Assembly (NCBI GenBank): GCA_902465115.1 | Contig: CABQMC010000101.1 | Coordinates: 1-5,958 of the forward strand | DNA length: 5,958 nucleotides | Direction of reading: 5' to 3' | Source of the DNA: an uncultured Collinsella sp. | Lineage (GTDB): Bacteria; Actinomycetota; Coriobacteriia; Coriobacteriales; Coriobacteriaceae | Shown here: piece by piece, positions 1 through 5,455 of the stretch | Position numbering within the stretch: the first letter of the stretch is position 1 | How the letters are laid out: the number at the start of each line of letters is the position of its first letter | The notes under the pieces: generated by a model | Database searches by the model: none | Seen by the model: the letters and a program-made list of their open reading frames with translations, nothing else | Told to the model about the DNA's origin: nothing | Program-made: the position numbers and the translations under genes

Positions 1-25
1 CCGCTCCTTCTCTCGACGACCGATC

Positions 26-32
26 AGGGTGA
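26..32 (+). promoter_or_regulatory. Ribosome binding site that supports the GTG start of the TPR protein
   Basis: AGGGTGA lies 6 nt before the GTG at 39. An in-frame TGA (30-32) overlaps this site, so the reading frame cannot extend further left. The first start available is therefore the GTG at 39; the next in-frame ATG is 20 codons later and has no better site. The TGA could also be the stop of an upstream gene, but only nine codons of it would be in view, too few to judge. Confidence 0.6.
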
Positions 33-38
33 TACTTC

Positions 39-2480
39 GTGGCAGAGCGTCCGACATACAAGCTCAGGTTTCTCGATCCTAAGAAGCGCTTTCCGGCGAT
101 GCCCGAGCAGCCTGCGGGACGCTCATATGGCGTGGTCTGGAAACTCTTTGGCGAGGATCAGCATGAATCTTGTTATGTCGTCGAGTTCGTTGGCAAAAGT
201 CATGTGTCGCTTTTGGGCTACGTAAGCGTTTCGGGTGAGGTGTACAAGGTGGACCGCCCCGTCAGCGAGGCTCCGCTGCCCAACGATCCCGACATGGAAC
301 TGGTCCTTGACGAGTCGGATTCCAGTATTGGTGAGATTATGGTAAGGGAAGCCAACGGTGCAATGCGCGCGTGTGCGCAAACTGCCGGCTCTCCCGAAGG
401 CCCCATGCGCGAGCAGTCCGACCACGAGACATGGAATTCGACCCGCGCCCTTCCTTACGGCGAGTTCATGGCCTCGATGTTCTTGCGTTACGTGATATTC
501 GCCGATTCTGAAAACGCTGTCTCAGGCACGGTAGACGGTGACGGCCTCGACGAGGGCATGAAAAATGCCGTCGACAAGATCAAACTTGTAAAACTCTCTG
601 AGCCGGTTGAGGTGCTGCTGGGTTTTGATTCCACACCGCTGCCCGATGCAATCGAAACATTGCTCTACCGCATTGACCATACAGATAATCCAAGTGGCAT
701 TGAGCGCTATGCCGCCGCTTTGATGGGCGAAGTTGATCTGCCTCGCCTGCGCACCATCGCGGCCAAAACTGAAATGAGCCTGGCGCGCATCGATCGCTCG
801 AGACTCTTCTATCTCAATTTTGACCGTAGCCTGCTGGACCAGGACGAGATCGATGCCCTGCTTGCCATCGAGTGCCGCCTGAACCGCCTATCGGGCATCC
901 TTGAGCGTATTGGGGCAGGGTTGGGCCCCGTTGCCTCGTCGCCAAGCTTTGAGGGCTGCTCGCTCTTTGACCTATGGCATATCAGCAAGACGACAGACGA
1001 CGTTCCTCGCTTGCTCGAAACGCTGTCGAATGACAACCCGTGGGCCAAGCCGGGGACGGTTGCGTGCCAGCCGGGTGGCGAGTGGGACGTTCGCACCCGT
1101 TTTGCACGTATCGTAGAGGCGCTCAACGTGGTCACGCGGCTCGACTACACCTATCGAGCGAACGTCGCCGAGGGCATCATGTTGGTGCGATTTGGCCGCA
1201 CGGTTGTCGATGCTATGCCGCAGCGCGAATACGATGCTCAAGATGACGCCTGGCGCGAGCTGGACGAGGACACGCGCGCGATCTGGGCCGCGGAGCACGA
1301 TGCGCGCGTGGCACTCACGCTTGCGGCAGCGTGTTTTGCCGCGGGCACCTGCATCACACGCTGCTATGTGCAGATTGCTGCTCCCGACAGTGAGCAGGGC
1401 GAGCGCGTTGTTGCAACGTATTTCTTTGGGCGTGCGGCCTATCTGGCCGATTGCGTGCCTGTCGCCAAGGATCTTGAGAGCATGGACATGGACGATATGC
1501 CGTGCAAGCGTGTACTTGAGGCGTATGAGTCAATCGCTCCGGAGACGATTGAGCCTGCGGAGGTTCATGCTCGTCCGCGTGATGACCATCGCACGCTGCC
1601 GCCGGCGCTGCGCGATCTGCTGCTTGCCGATACGGCTGACGAGTTGGAGGTCATGGAAGAGGACGACGACCCATACGTGGCCCGTGTTGTTGAATTGCGC
1701 GAGCAGGCAAAAGTCGACCGTACAGGTGCTTTTGAAGGCTTTTCTCGTCTTGTCGAGGAGTTGGAGGCTAAGTGCGCCGTCGCCGAGCTTTTGGCGACAG
1801 GTCCGGTTCAAACGCAGTTTTGCGATAACCAGCTGGTGCGCATGGTGCTACCGGTGTTGGAAGAAGACCGCTCTGTGCGAATCCTTCGTGCGCCCGATGC
1901 GCTGTACTTTGCCCAGCACGAGATCTGCAGCTTTTACGCCGAGCAAGAGGACTTTGAACGAGCGCTGCCCGAGGTGCGCCATCTTTACGATCTGGCGCGC
2001 TCGTCCATGCAATCGCACTTTGCGCTCATCAACGTGCTTGCGCGTCTGGAGCGCTTTGACGAGATTATCGAGGTGGCGCGCCACGGCCTACGTATTGCCA
2101 GCGATCGTTCTGCAATCGGCTACCTGTTCTATCGCTTGGCGTTTGCCTATTGGAATTGCGATCAGCTCGACCTGGCGCTGGCTTGTTACCGTCTGGTGCC
2201 GCGCGGCGAGGAGTCGGGCAGTAGCGCGCTGGAAGAAATGCAGGGCCTTATGAACGAGATGGGCGTCAGCGAGCCTCCGACGTTCGAGGAAGCGGTCGAG
2301 ACCATCCGCAAGGCTGGACTCGAGCTGCCGCCAGTGTCCGCCGTGACGAATCAGCTGGCAGATGCCGCTGTGCAACTGGTCGACAACGGCTTCTTTTTCC
2401 TGGCACGCGGTTGCATCTTCCAAATGTGGCGCACCATGGGCAACGACGAGCTCGGCTCCCTCAACCGCTCGCTGGGGTAG
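39..2480 (+). CDS. Large uncharacterised protein with C-terminal TPR-like repeats
   Basis: An 813-residue protein read from GTG to TAG with no signal peptide and no convincing membrane helix, so probably cytoplasmic. I do not recognise a family for the first 600 residues. Residues 40-75 alternate hydrophobic and polar residues like a small beta domain. Residues 225-330 and 410-445 look helical, the latter Ala-rich. Residues 535-545 form an acidic patch (EVMEEDDD) that may be a linker. Residues about 622-724 hold three helix-turn-helix units of TPR type: FYAEQEDFERALPEV, then VLARLERFDEIIEVARHGL, then LAFAYWNCDQLDLALACYR. Each carries the small/Ala and aromatic spacing typical of TPRs. The last 90 residues are also helical. 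TPRs are protein-interaction scaffolds, so a scaffolding or regulatory role is an inference only. It is co-directional with the ATPase gene downstream, but the 162-bp gap with a hairpin and repeat array argues against tight coupling. Coding status is well supported by length; function is unknown. Confidence 0.9.
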   Translation: MAERPTYKLRFLDPKKRFPAMPEQPAGRSYGVVWKLFGEDQHESCYVVEFVGKSHVSLLGYVSVSGEVYKVDRPVSEAPLPNDPDMELVLDESDSSIGEIMVREANGAMRACAQTAGSPEGPMREQSDHETWNSTRALPYGEFMASMFLRYVIFADSENAVSGTVDGDGLDEGMKNAVDKIKLVKLSEPVEVLLGFDSTPLPDAIETLLYRIDHTDNPSGIERYAAALMGEVDLPRLRTIAAKTEMSLARIDRSRLFYLNFDRSLLDQDEIDALLAIECRLNRLSGILERIGAGLGPVASSPSFEGCSLFDLWHISKTTDDVPRLLETLSNDNPWAKPGTVACQPGGEWDVRTRFARIVEALNVVTRLDYTYRANVAEGIMLVRFGRTVVDAMPQREYDAQDDAWRELDEDTRAIWAAEHDARVALTLAAACFAAGTCITRCYVQIAAPDSEQGERVVATYFFGRAAYLADCVPVAKDLESMDMDDMPCKRVLEAYESIAPETIEPAEVHARPRDDHRTLPPALRDLLLADTADELEVMEEDDDPYVARVVELREQAKVDRTGAFEGFSRLVEELEAKCAVAELLATGPVQTQFCDNQLVRMVLPVLEEDRSVRILRAPDALYFAQHEICSFYAEQEDFERALPEVRHLYDLARSSMQSHFALINVLARLERFDEIIEVARHGLRIASDRSAIGYLFYRLAFAYWNCDQLDLALACYRLVPRGEESGSSALEEMQGLMNEMGVSEPPTFEEAVETIRKAGLELPPVSAVTNQLADAAVQLVDNGFFFLARGCIFQMWRTMGNDELGSLNRSLG

Positions 2481-2496
2481 GGGCAATATAGAGGGG

Positions 2497-2528
2497 CCGC
2501 ACCGCGCTATTTGTATCGGCGCGGGCGG
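2497..2528 (+). other. GC-rich hairpin after the TPR gene, possible weak terminator or mRNA 3' stabiliser
   Basis: CCGC-A-CCGCGC (2497-2507) pairs fully with GCGCGGGCGG (2519-2528), giving 10 GC pairs with one bulged A (2501) and an 11-nt AT-rich loop (2508-2518). It starts 17 nt after the TAG of the TPR gene, where a terminator would sit. It is not followed by a T-tract (GAGGACCC follows), so it is not a classical intrinsic terminator. It could slow RNA polymerase, protect the mRNA 3' end, or be incidental in GC-rich DNA. Confidence 0.4.
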
Positions 2529-2571
2529 GAGGACCCGGCAGGATCGGTAAGGCATAAAGCCGCCGAGCCTG

Positions 2572-2628
2572 CTAAAACTGTTAAACTCTGCTAAAGTTGC
2601 TAAACTTTGTTAAAGTTGTTAAAACTAG
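2572..2628 (+). repeat. Six-unit YTAAA array with 9/10-bp alternating spacing (operator-like)
   Basis: YTAAA begins at 2572, 2581, 2591, 2600, 2610 and 2619, so the spacing is 9, 10, 9, 10, 9 bp. This makes three tandem 19-bp units of approximate form YTAAAgTTG + YTAAACTyTG. The A-runs recur about every 9.5 bp, close to one helical turn, so all lie on nearly one face of the DNA and may bend it. Nested dyads are present: AAAGTT (2593-2598) with AACTTT (2603-2608), and the latter again with AAAGTT (2612-2617). The array ends just before the GAGGAGG ribosome binding site of the ATPase gene, a position suited to an operator or promoter region. A TTGCTA (2597) / TAAAAC (2620) pair spaced 17 bp could be a promoter inside it, but this is weak because transcription would then start almost at the ribosome binding site. 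Confidence 0.75.
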
Positions 2629-2630
2629 CA

Positions 2631-2637
2631 GAGGAGG
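2631..2637 (+). promoter_or_regulatory. Ribosome binding site that fixes the ATPase start at ATG 2643
   Basis: GAGGAGG lies 5 nt before ATG 2643. The frame is open upstream to a TTG at 2607, but that start falls inside the YTAAA array, would add the low-complexity residues LKLLKL, and has no Shine-Dalgarno sequence. ATG 2643 is therefore the better start. Confidence 0.8.
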
Positions 2638-2642
2638 GCAGA

Positions 2643-3725
2643 ATGACGAAAGCTGTTAACCCCTTTAAGCCAACGGCGGGCATGAATCCGCCTGAGCTTA
2701 TCGGACGGGACACTGTTTTGGATGACTTTGCCGAGGCTCTTGAGAATGGTCCTGGTGCCCCCGATCGACTCATGCGCATCTCGGGCGTCCGAGGCACAGG
2801 TAAAACGGTGCTCCTTAATGCATTGGGTGACCTTGCACGCAAAAAAGGATTCGAGGTCGTTGACGTTGCCTCCAATGCTGGTTTTTGCAATAGAATCCTC
2901 GAGGCTCTGCAGCGAAACGTTCGTCTTGAATCAATCTCGATTTCCCCATCGATTTTAGGGGTCAGCCTTGGCTCCATGGAGATGTCGAAGTCGGCCTCTC
3001 ATCTGGGCGAGGCGATGTACGATGCTGCGAAGCGCGGTGGTCTGCTCATTACGCTCGACGAGATCCAGGATGCCTCAACTGAGGAAATGCGCGAGCTAGG
3101 CAATGAGATGCAGCTCTTGATCCGCCAAGGAGCGAATGTCGCTTTCGCTTTCGCCGGGCTGCCGACATCGGTAGATGGCGTGGTGGTGGATGATACGTTG
3201 ACGTTCCTTCAGCGAGCCAAACATGTTGAACTTACTCGGCTTTCCGATTTTGAAGTTGGCGGATCGTTTGAGGATACGATGAGACGAGCGGGCAAGGAGC
3301 TCGACAAAGGTGCCGCTGTGCTATTAACAAAAGCTTCGGCAGGCTATCCCTTTATGGTCCAGCTGGTCGGATATTACGCTTGGCAGGTTGCTGCGCGCAG
3401 TGGGGCGGAGAGCGTGAGCGAAGAGGCGGCTCGTAAGGGTATCCAGGCGGCTCTTGATAGCTTTAATGCTATGGTGATTGCCCCAGCGCTGCGCAGGGTG
3501 TCGGAACGGCAGTTTCAGTATCTCGCGGCGATGGCTCAATGCGAGGGCGTCGATATCGCCAACGGCGATATCGCCAAGAAGATGGGTTTGTCGGCGAACA
3601 AAGTTGGGTCATATCGCAAGCGTCTGATCGATGCGGGGTTGATTGAGCCCGCGGGCTATGGCTGCGTTTCGTTTGCAATTCCGTACATGCGCGATTATCT
3701 GTTGGAGACCGTTCGAGAGGACTAA
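2643..3725 (+). CDS. AAA/STAND-type ATP-binding protein with C-terminal winged-helix domain
   Basis: A 360-residue P-loop ATPase. It opens with NPFKPTAGMNPPELIGRD (residues 6-23), the 'NPF...P...GR' lead-in I associate with orphan actinobacterial AAA proteins. Walker A is GVRGTGKT (48-55, Lys54). Walker B is LLITLDEIQD (134-143, Asp139 and Glu140). The strand VAFAFAGLP (166-174) occupies the sensor-1 position. FLQRAKHVEL (188-197) holds a candidate arginine finger, and SAGYPFMVQLVGYYAW (232-247) matches the GYP-containing lid motif of Orc1/Cdc6-like and STAND ATPases. Residues about 285-340 look like a winged helix (VSERQFQYLAAMA, DIAKKMGLSANKVGSYRKRLIDAGLIEP), suggesting DNA binding. No signal peptide or membrane helix. 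It ends in tandem stops (TAATAA, 3723-3728). The operator-like array before it could be its own binding site (inference). The exact role is unknown; no restriction or toxin partner is adjacent. AAA_16-like membership is likely but untested. Confidence 0.9.
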   Translation: MTKAVNPFKPTAGMNPPELIGRDTVLDDFAEALENGPGAPDRLMRISGVRGTGKTVLLNALGDLARKKGFEVVDVASNAGFCNRILEALQRNVRLESISISPSILGVSLGSMEMSKSASHLGEAMYDAAKRGGLLITLDEIQDASTEEMRELGNEMQLLIRQGANVAFAFAGLPTSVDGVVVDDTLTFLQRAKHVELTRLSDFEVGGSFEDTMRRAGKELDKGAAVLLTKASAGYPFMVQLVGYYAWQVAARSGAESVSEEAARKGIQAALDSFNAMVIAPALRRVSERQFQYLAAMAQCEGVDIANGDIAKKMGLSANKVGSYRKRLIDAGLIEPAGYGCVSFAIPYMRDYLLETVRED

Positions 3726-3774
3726 TAAAGAATGGGCTGTCCGCGCTGTCGCTGGGGCCGTCCTTGTATCTTTG

Positions 3775-3829
3775 TCTCAATCTGTAACATCTGGAGGGGA
3801 TTACGGCCTGCAGATGTTACAGGTTGAGA
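3775..3829. repeat. Long inverted repeat, 19-bp arms with 17-nt loop
   Basis: The left arm 3775-3793 (TCTCAA-T-CTGTAACATCTG) and right arm 3811-3829 (CAGATGTTACAG-G-TTGAGA) are complementary at 18 of 19 positions. The one exception (3781 with 3823) would be a G-U wobble in + strand RNA. The loop is 3794-3810. A second, outer pairing is possible between GTCTCA (3774-3779) and TGAGAC (3837-3842). Neither strand has a T-tract after the stem, so it is not a standard intrinsic terminator even though it lies 49 bp after the ATPase stop. The structure suggests an extragenic palindromic repeat, a miniature element, a protein-binding palindrome, or an RNA processing hairpin. A genome search for copies would decide. 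Confidence 0.8.
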
Positions 3830-3850
3830 TGATTGACTGAGACGTTTACT

Positions 3851-3871
3851 GGTAAAAGAGAGGTAAAAGAG
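3851..3871 (+). repeat. Short tandem repeat GGTAAAAGAG x2
   Basis: GGTAAAAGAG occurs at 3851-3860 and again at 3862-3871, separated by one A (period 11 bp, about one helical turn). It lies 21 bp before the -35 element of the tRNA promoter, where an UP-element or activator site could act. It may be chance; two copies only. Confidence 0.45.
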
Positions 3872-3891
3872 GAAACGCCTCATAATTCCCC

Positions 3892-3920
3892 TTGCCCAAC
3901 TTCGGCTGTTTGGTTACTAT
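3892..3920 (+). promoter_or_regulatory. Probable sigma-70-type promoter of tRNA-Ser
   Basis: TTGCCC (3892-3897) and TACTAT (3915-3920) are separated by exactly 17 bp and each matches the consensus at four of six bases, including the most conserved positions. Transcription would begin about 3926-3928, giving a tRNA leader of only 7-9 nt before the mature 5' end at 3935. Confidence 0.6.
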
Positions 3921-3934
3921 AGAACGGCTGTTAC

Positions 3935-4025
3935 GGAGAGCTGACCGAGAGGCCGAAGGTGCTCGCCTGCTAAGCGAGTATGCCCCAAAAGGGCATCTGG
4001 GGTTCGAATCCCCAGCTCTCCGCCA
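3935..4025 (+). tRNA. tRNA-Ser, anticodon GCT
   Basis: A complete class II tRNA. The acceptor stem GGAGAGC (3935-3941) pairs with GCTCTCC (4015-4021), discriminator G is 4022, and the CCA end is encoded at 4023-4025. The anticodon stem CTCGC/GCGAG (3962-3966 / 3974-3978) encloses loop CTGCTAA with anticodon GCT at 3969-3971, reading the serine codons AGC and AGU. A long variable arm (TGCCC-CAAAA-GGGCA) is typical of serine tRNAs. The T-arm is TGGGG-TTCGAAT-CCCCA (3998-4014). Without CCA the gene is 88 nt. It has its own promoter and terminator, so it is a single-gene transcription unit. Serine tRNAs with long arms are common integration targets, relevant to the odd sequence downstream. Confidence 0.97.
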
Positions 4026-4039
4026 GTATGACTTTGAAG

Positions 4040-4065
4040 AAGGGTCCCATTTGGGGCCCTTTTTT
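4040..4065 (+). terminator. Intrinsic terminator of tRNA-Ser
   Basis: AAGGGTCCC (4040-4048) pairs with GGGGCCCTT (4053-4061) as a 9-bp stem with one T-G wobble and a 4-nt loop ATTT, followed by a run of six T (4060-4065). It starts 14 nt after the encoded CCA, so it should end the tRNA transcript and insulate the gene downstream. Confidence 0.9.
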
Positions 4066-4076
4066 ATTATCAAGAA

Positions 4077-4091
4077 TGGCGGCTGGGGATT
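4077..4091 (-). repeat. Degenerate inverted copy of the tRNA-Ser 3' end
   Basis: Read on the minus strand, this stretch repeats part of the tRNA 3' end. On the + strand it is TGGCGG followed by CTGGGGATT, while the reverse complement of the tRNA end (4006-4025) reads TGGCGG, AGAG, CTGGGGATTC. All 15 bases match apart from a clean 4-base deletion. Similarity fades beyond 4091. It may be a scar of a duplicated or rearranged tRNA end; an attachment site would normally be in direct, not inverted, orientation. In RNA it could pair with the tRNA 3' half, but the terminator at 4040-4065 lies between. Confidence 0.5.
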
Positions 4092-4131
4092 AGAGTCCGA
4101 AAGGGCGTGAACATTAGGCAAACACGGGGCG

Positions 4132-4159
4132 CTTGAAAACGGGGAGACCCAGGCATGCT
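4132..4159. repeat. Left arm of inverted repeat bracketing the TM2 gene
   Basis: CTTGAAAACGGG (4132-4143) and GGCATGCT (4152-4159), separated by 8 nt, are exact reverse complements of CCCGTTTTCAAG (5366-5377) and AGCATGCC (5352-5359), which are separated by 6 nt. The two blocks keep the same order and near-equal spacing, so the match is unlikely to be chance although either block alone could be. The arm lies between the tRNA terminator and the ribosome binding site of the TM2 gene. Confidence 0.6.
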
Positions 4160-4164
4160 CGTGC

Positions 4165-4179
4165 ACCCCGGTGTGGGGT
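4165..4179 (+). other. Small hairpin in the leader of the TM2 gene
   Basis: ACCCC (4165-4169) pairs with GGGGT (4175-4179) around a GGTGT loop, ending 11 nt before the GGAG ribosome binding site of the TM2 gene. It may tune translation or mRNA stability, or be incidental. No known riboswitch is recognised. Confidence 0.3.
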
Positions 4180-4201
4180 TCCGAGGGGATGGAGTAGAAA
4201 T

Positions 4202-5353
4202 ATGGTAAAGGTCGGGCTGCGTAAGCCGAATCTAAAGACATCACTCAAGGCAAGAACGACCGGCAGAGCGAAGCGCGCGGTAAAGCGGGCGATAATCCCC
4301 GGCTATGGTAAGAGGGGCATGGGGTGGATCAAAAATCCGAAGAAGGCTGCTTACAATGCCGTATACAGCAGAACGACCGTCGGAGTTGGGGATGTCGCTC
4401 GCGCCGTTGCTAAATCAGGCGCTCGGAGCTCGGCGTCAAGGACGTCCTCAATTACTGTTTCATCGCATGAAGTTACACCTTTGGCGAAGCCTGAACAGAA
4501 ATCTCTCACTCGAGAGATTACGTCGGTTGACAGGGCAAACAAGGCGCTTTTGCTATGCTTCCTTCTTGGGTGGTCGGGCGCTCATAGGGCGTATGCACGG
4601 ATGTGGGGTAGCTTCTTTCTATATCTCTTTACCTTTGGCCTTTTTGGATTTGGTTGGCTGTTTGATATCGTGACACTACTGATGAGACGCTCCGAGCTAA
4701 GGCGTCTCGGCGACAGTGATCCGACTCAACAGCAAGCGCCATGTTCCGTTGATTCTACATTCGATCGAAATGTCGCCGACTCCGGAAATTGGGAACAGCG
4801 TGGAGATGGGGAGGCTGCGGCTCGGCTAGAGCTTCAACGTAAAAACCGTGCCTATATGGAAGAAAACGGCATCGATGTGGAGATGTTTACCGAGGAAAAG
4901 GTCGCGGCGGACGCCTTGCGAACCATTGAGTCGGTATGCCCGTGCATGCTTAGGTTTGGCCGAGGCATGAGCGAAGAGGAGCCAAGCATCAGCTTTTGCT
5001 CTCCAACAAAGACGGGGAAAATGCCCAAGAATGTCGTCGAGGCCCGCATTTACCATCAGGACGTGAAGCTATTGATGGATTCCCACGGCTTCGAATTGCC
5101 GGAGTATGGTGACAGCATCAATGTCATGATCAGCTATCTAGCTGATGGGCGCATAAATAAAGTCGATATCCATGGGTTCCATAATGGCAGCTCCGTTAGT
5201 GTCTCCATTCGCAGGCGGAGCGACGATCTTGTTATGACGAGTGCGGGCACCATCGGAGAAACGGGTGCCTGGCAATCGCTGTGTCCTGGGGCAGACCCCT
5301 CAGCCGGGGATCTGTTCAGGGCCTTGACCAAGGAGGTCGAAAGGATTTACTAG
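4202..5353 (+). CDS. TM2-domain membrane protein with basic N-terminus, cargo-like gene next to tRNA-Ser
   Basis: A 383-residue protein from ATG 4202, chosen because GGAG (4191-4194) lies 7 nt upstream. The frame is open to a TTG at 4133, but that start falls in the inverted-repeat arm and has no ribosome binding site. Residues 1-60 are strongly basic and contain YGKRGMGWIKNPKKAAYNAVY (35-55). I recall this motif at the N-terminus of assorted Gram-positive hypothetical proteins, function unknown. Residues about 71-110 are a Ser/Thr-rich linker. Residues 112-161 are a TM2 domain: NKALLLCFLLGWSGAHRAYA then a second hydrophobic helix GSFFLYLFTFGLFGFGWLFDIVTLL, with the GxxGAHR turn and the terminal FD of the family. 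Residues 205-235 look helical and charged. Residues 236-383, with a CPC motif (246-248), form an unrecognised soluble domain. It is probably anchored in the membrane with both tails on one side. No clear promoter or + strand terminator was found. The exact role is unknown. Confidence 0.85.
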   Translation: MVKVGLRKPNLKTSLKARTTGRAKRAVKRAIIPGYGKRGMGWIKNPKKAAYNAVYSRTTVGVGDVARAVAKSGARSSASRTSSITVSSHEVTPLAKPEQKSLTREITSVDRANKALLLCFLLGWSGAHRAYARMWGSFFLYLFTFGLFGFGWLFDIVTLLMRRSELRRLGDSDPTQQQAPCSVDSTFDRNVADSGNWEQRGDGEAAARLELQRKNRAYMEENGIDVEMFTEEKVAADALRTIESVCPCMLRFGRGMSEEEPSISFCSPTKTGKMPKNVVEARIYHQDVKLLMDSHGFELPEYGDSINVMISYLADGRINKVDIHGFHNGSSVSVSIRRRSDDLVMTSAGTIGETGAWQSLCPGADPSAGDLFRALTKEVERIY

Positions 5354-5377
5354 CATGCCCGGCGACCCGTTTTCAAG
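5352..5377. repeat. Right arm of inverted repeat bracketing the TM2 gene
   Basis: AGCATGCC (5352-5359) and CCCGTTTTCAAG (5366-5377) mirror the left arm at 4132-4159. The arm begins within the stop codon of the TM2 gene, so the gene ends at the very edge of the bracketed segment of about 1.25 kb. No target-site duplication next to the arms could be identified. Confidence 0.6.
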
Positions 5378-5455
5378 GTCCGAAAAGACATAGCGAAGGT
5401 AAACGGCTAGCAATGTCGCTTTGGTGATTCTGACGCATTCCGTTTAAGAGGTATT

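Noticed and set aside
1192..2253. A 353-codon open frame overlapping the TPR gene in another frame
   Set aside because: Its translation is rich in Arg, Trp, Cys and Ser with no domain or ribosome binding site, as expected for an off-frame shadow of a GC-rich gene.
2088..2555. A 155-codon minus-strand open frame
   Set aside because: It is antisense to the TPR gene end, crosses the GC hairpin, and has no recognisable protein features or start signal.
2572..2628. The repeat array as a CRISPR array
   Set aside because: Units are only 9-10 bp with no unique spacers and no cas genes nearby.
4175..4184. GGGGTTCCGA resembling a tRNA T-loop upstream of the TM2 gene
   Set aside because: No acceptor, anticodon or complete T-stem pairing surrounds it, and the match to the tRNA-Ser T-arm is too short to support a second remnant.
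4133..4201. TTG start extending the TM2 protein by 23 residues
   Set aside because: The TTG lies in the inverted-repeat arm without a Shine-Dalgarno sequence, whereas ATG 4202 has GGAG at a 7-nt spacing.
3846..4244. A 132-codon minus-strand open frame
   Set aside because: It runs through the whole tRNA-Ser gene in antisense; the translated tRNA complement gives the familiar spurious 'RRAGDSNPR' type peptide.
4095..5386. Direct repeat GTCCGAAA (4095-4102 and 5378-5385) as possible target-site duplication around the TM2 segment
   Set aside because: An 8-mer is expected many times by chance in this window, and its distance from the two repeat arms differs (adjacent on the right, about 30 bp away on the left).
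5387..5417. GACAT (5387-5391) pairing with ATGTC downstream as a terminator or RNA element after the TM2 gene
   Set aside because: Only five base pairs with a large loop, a competing AGCGA/TCGCT pairing and no T-tract; not enough to call.
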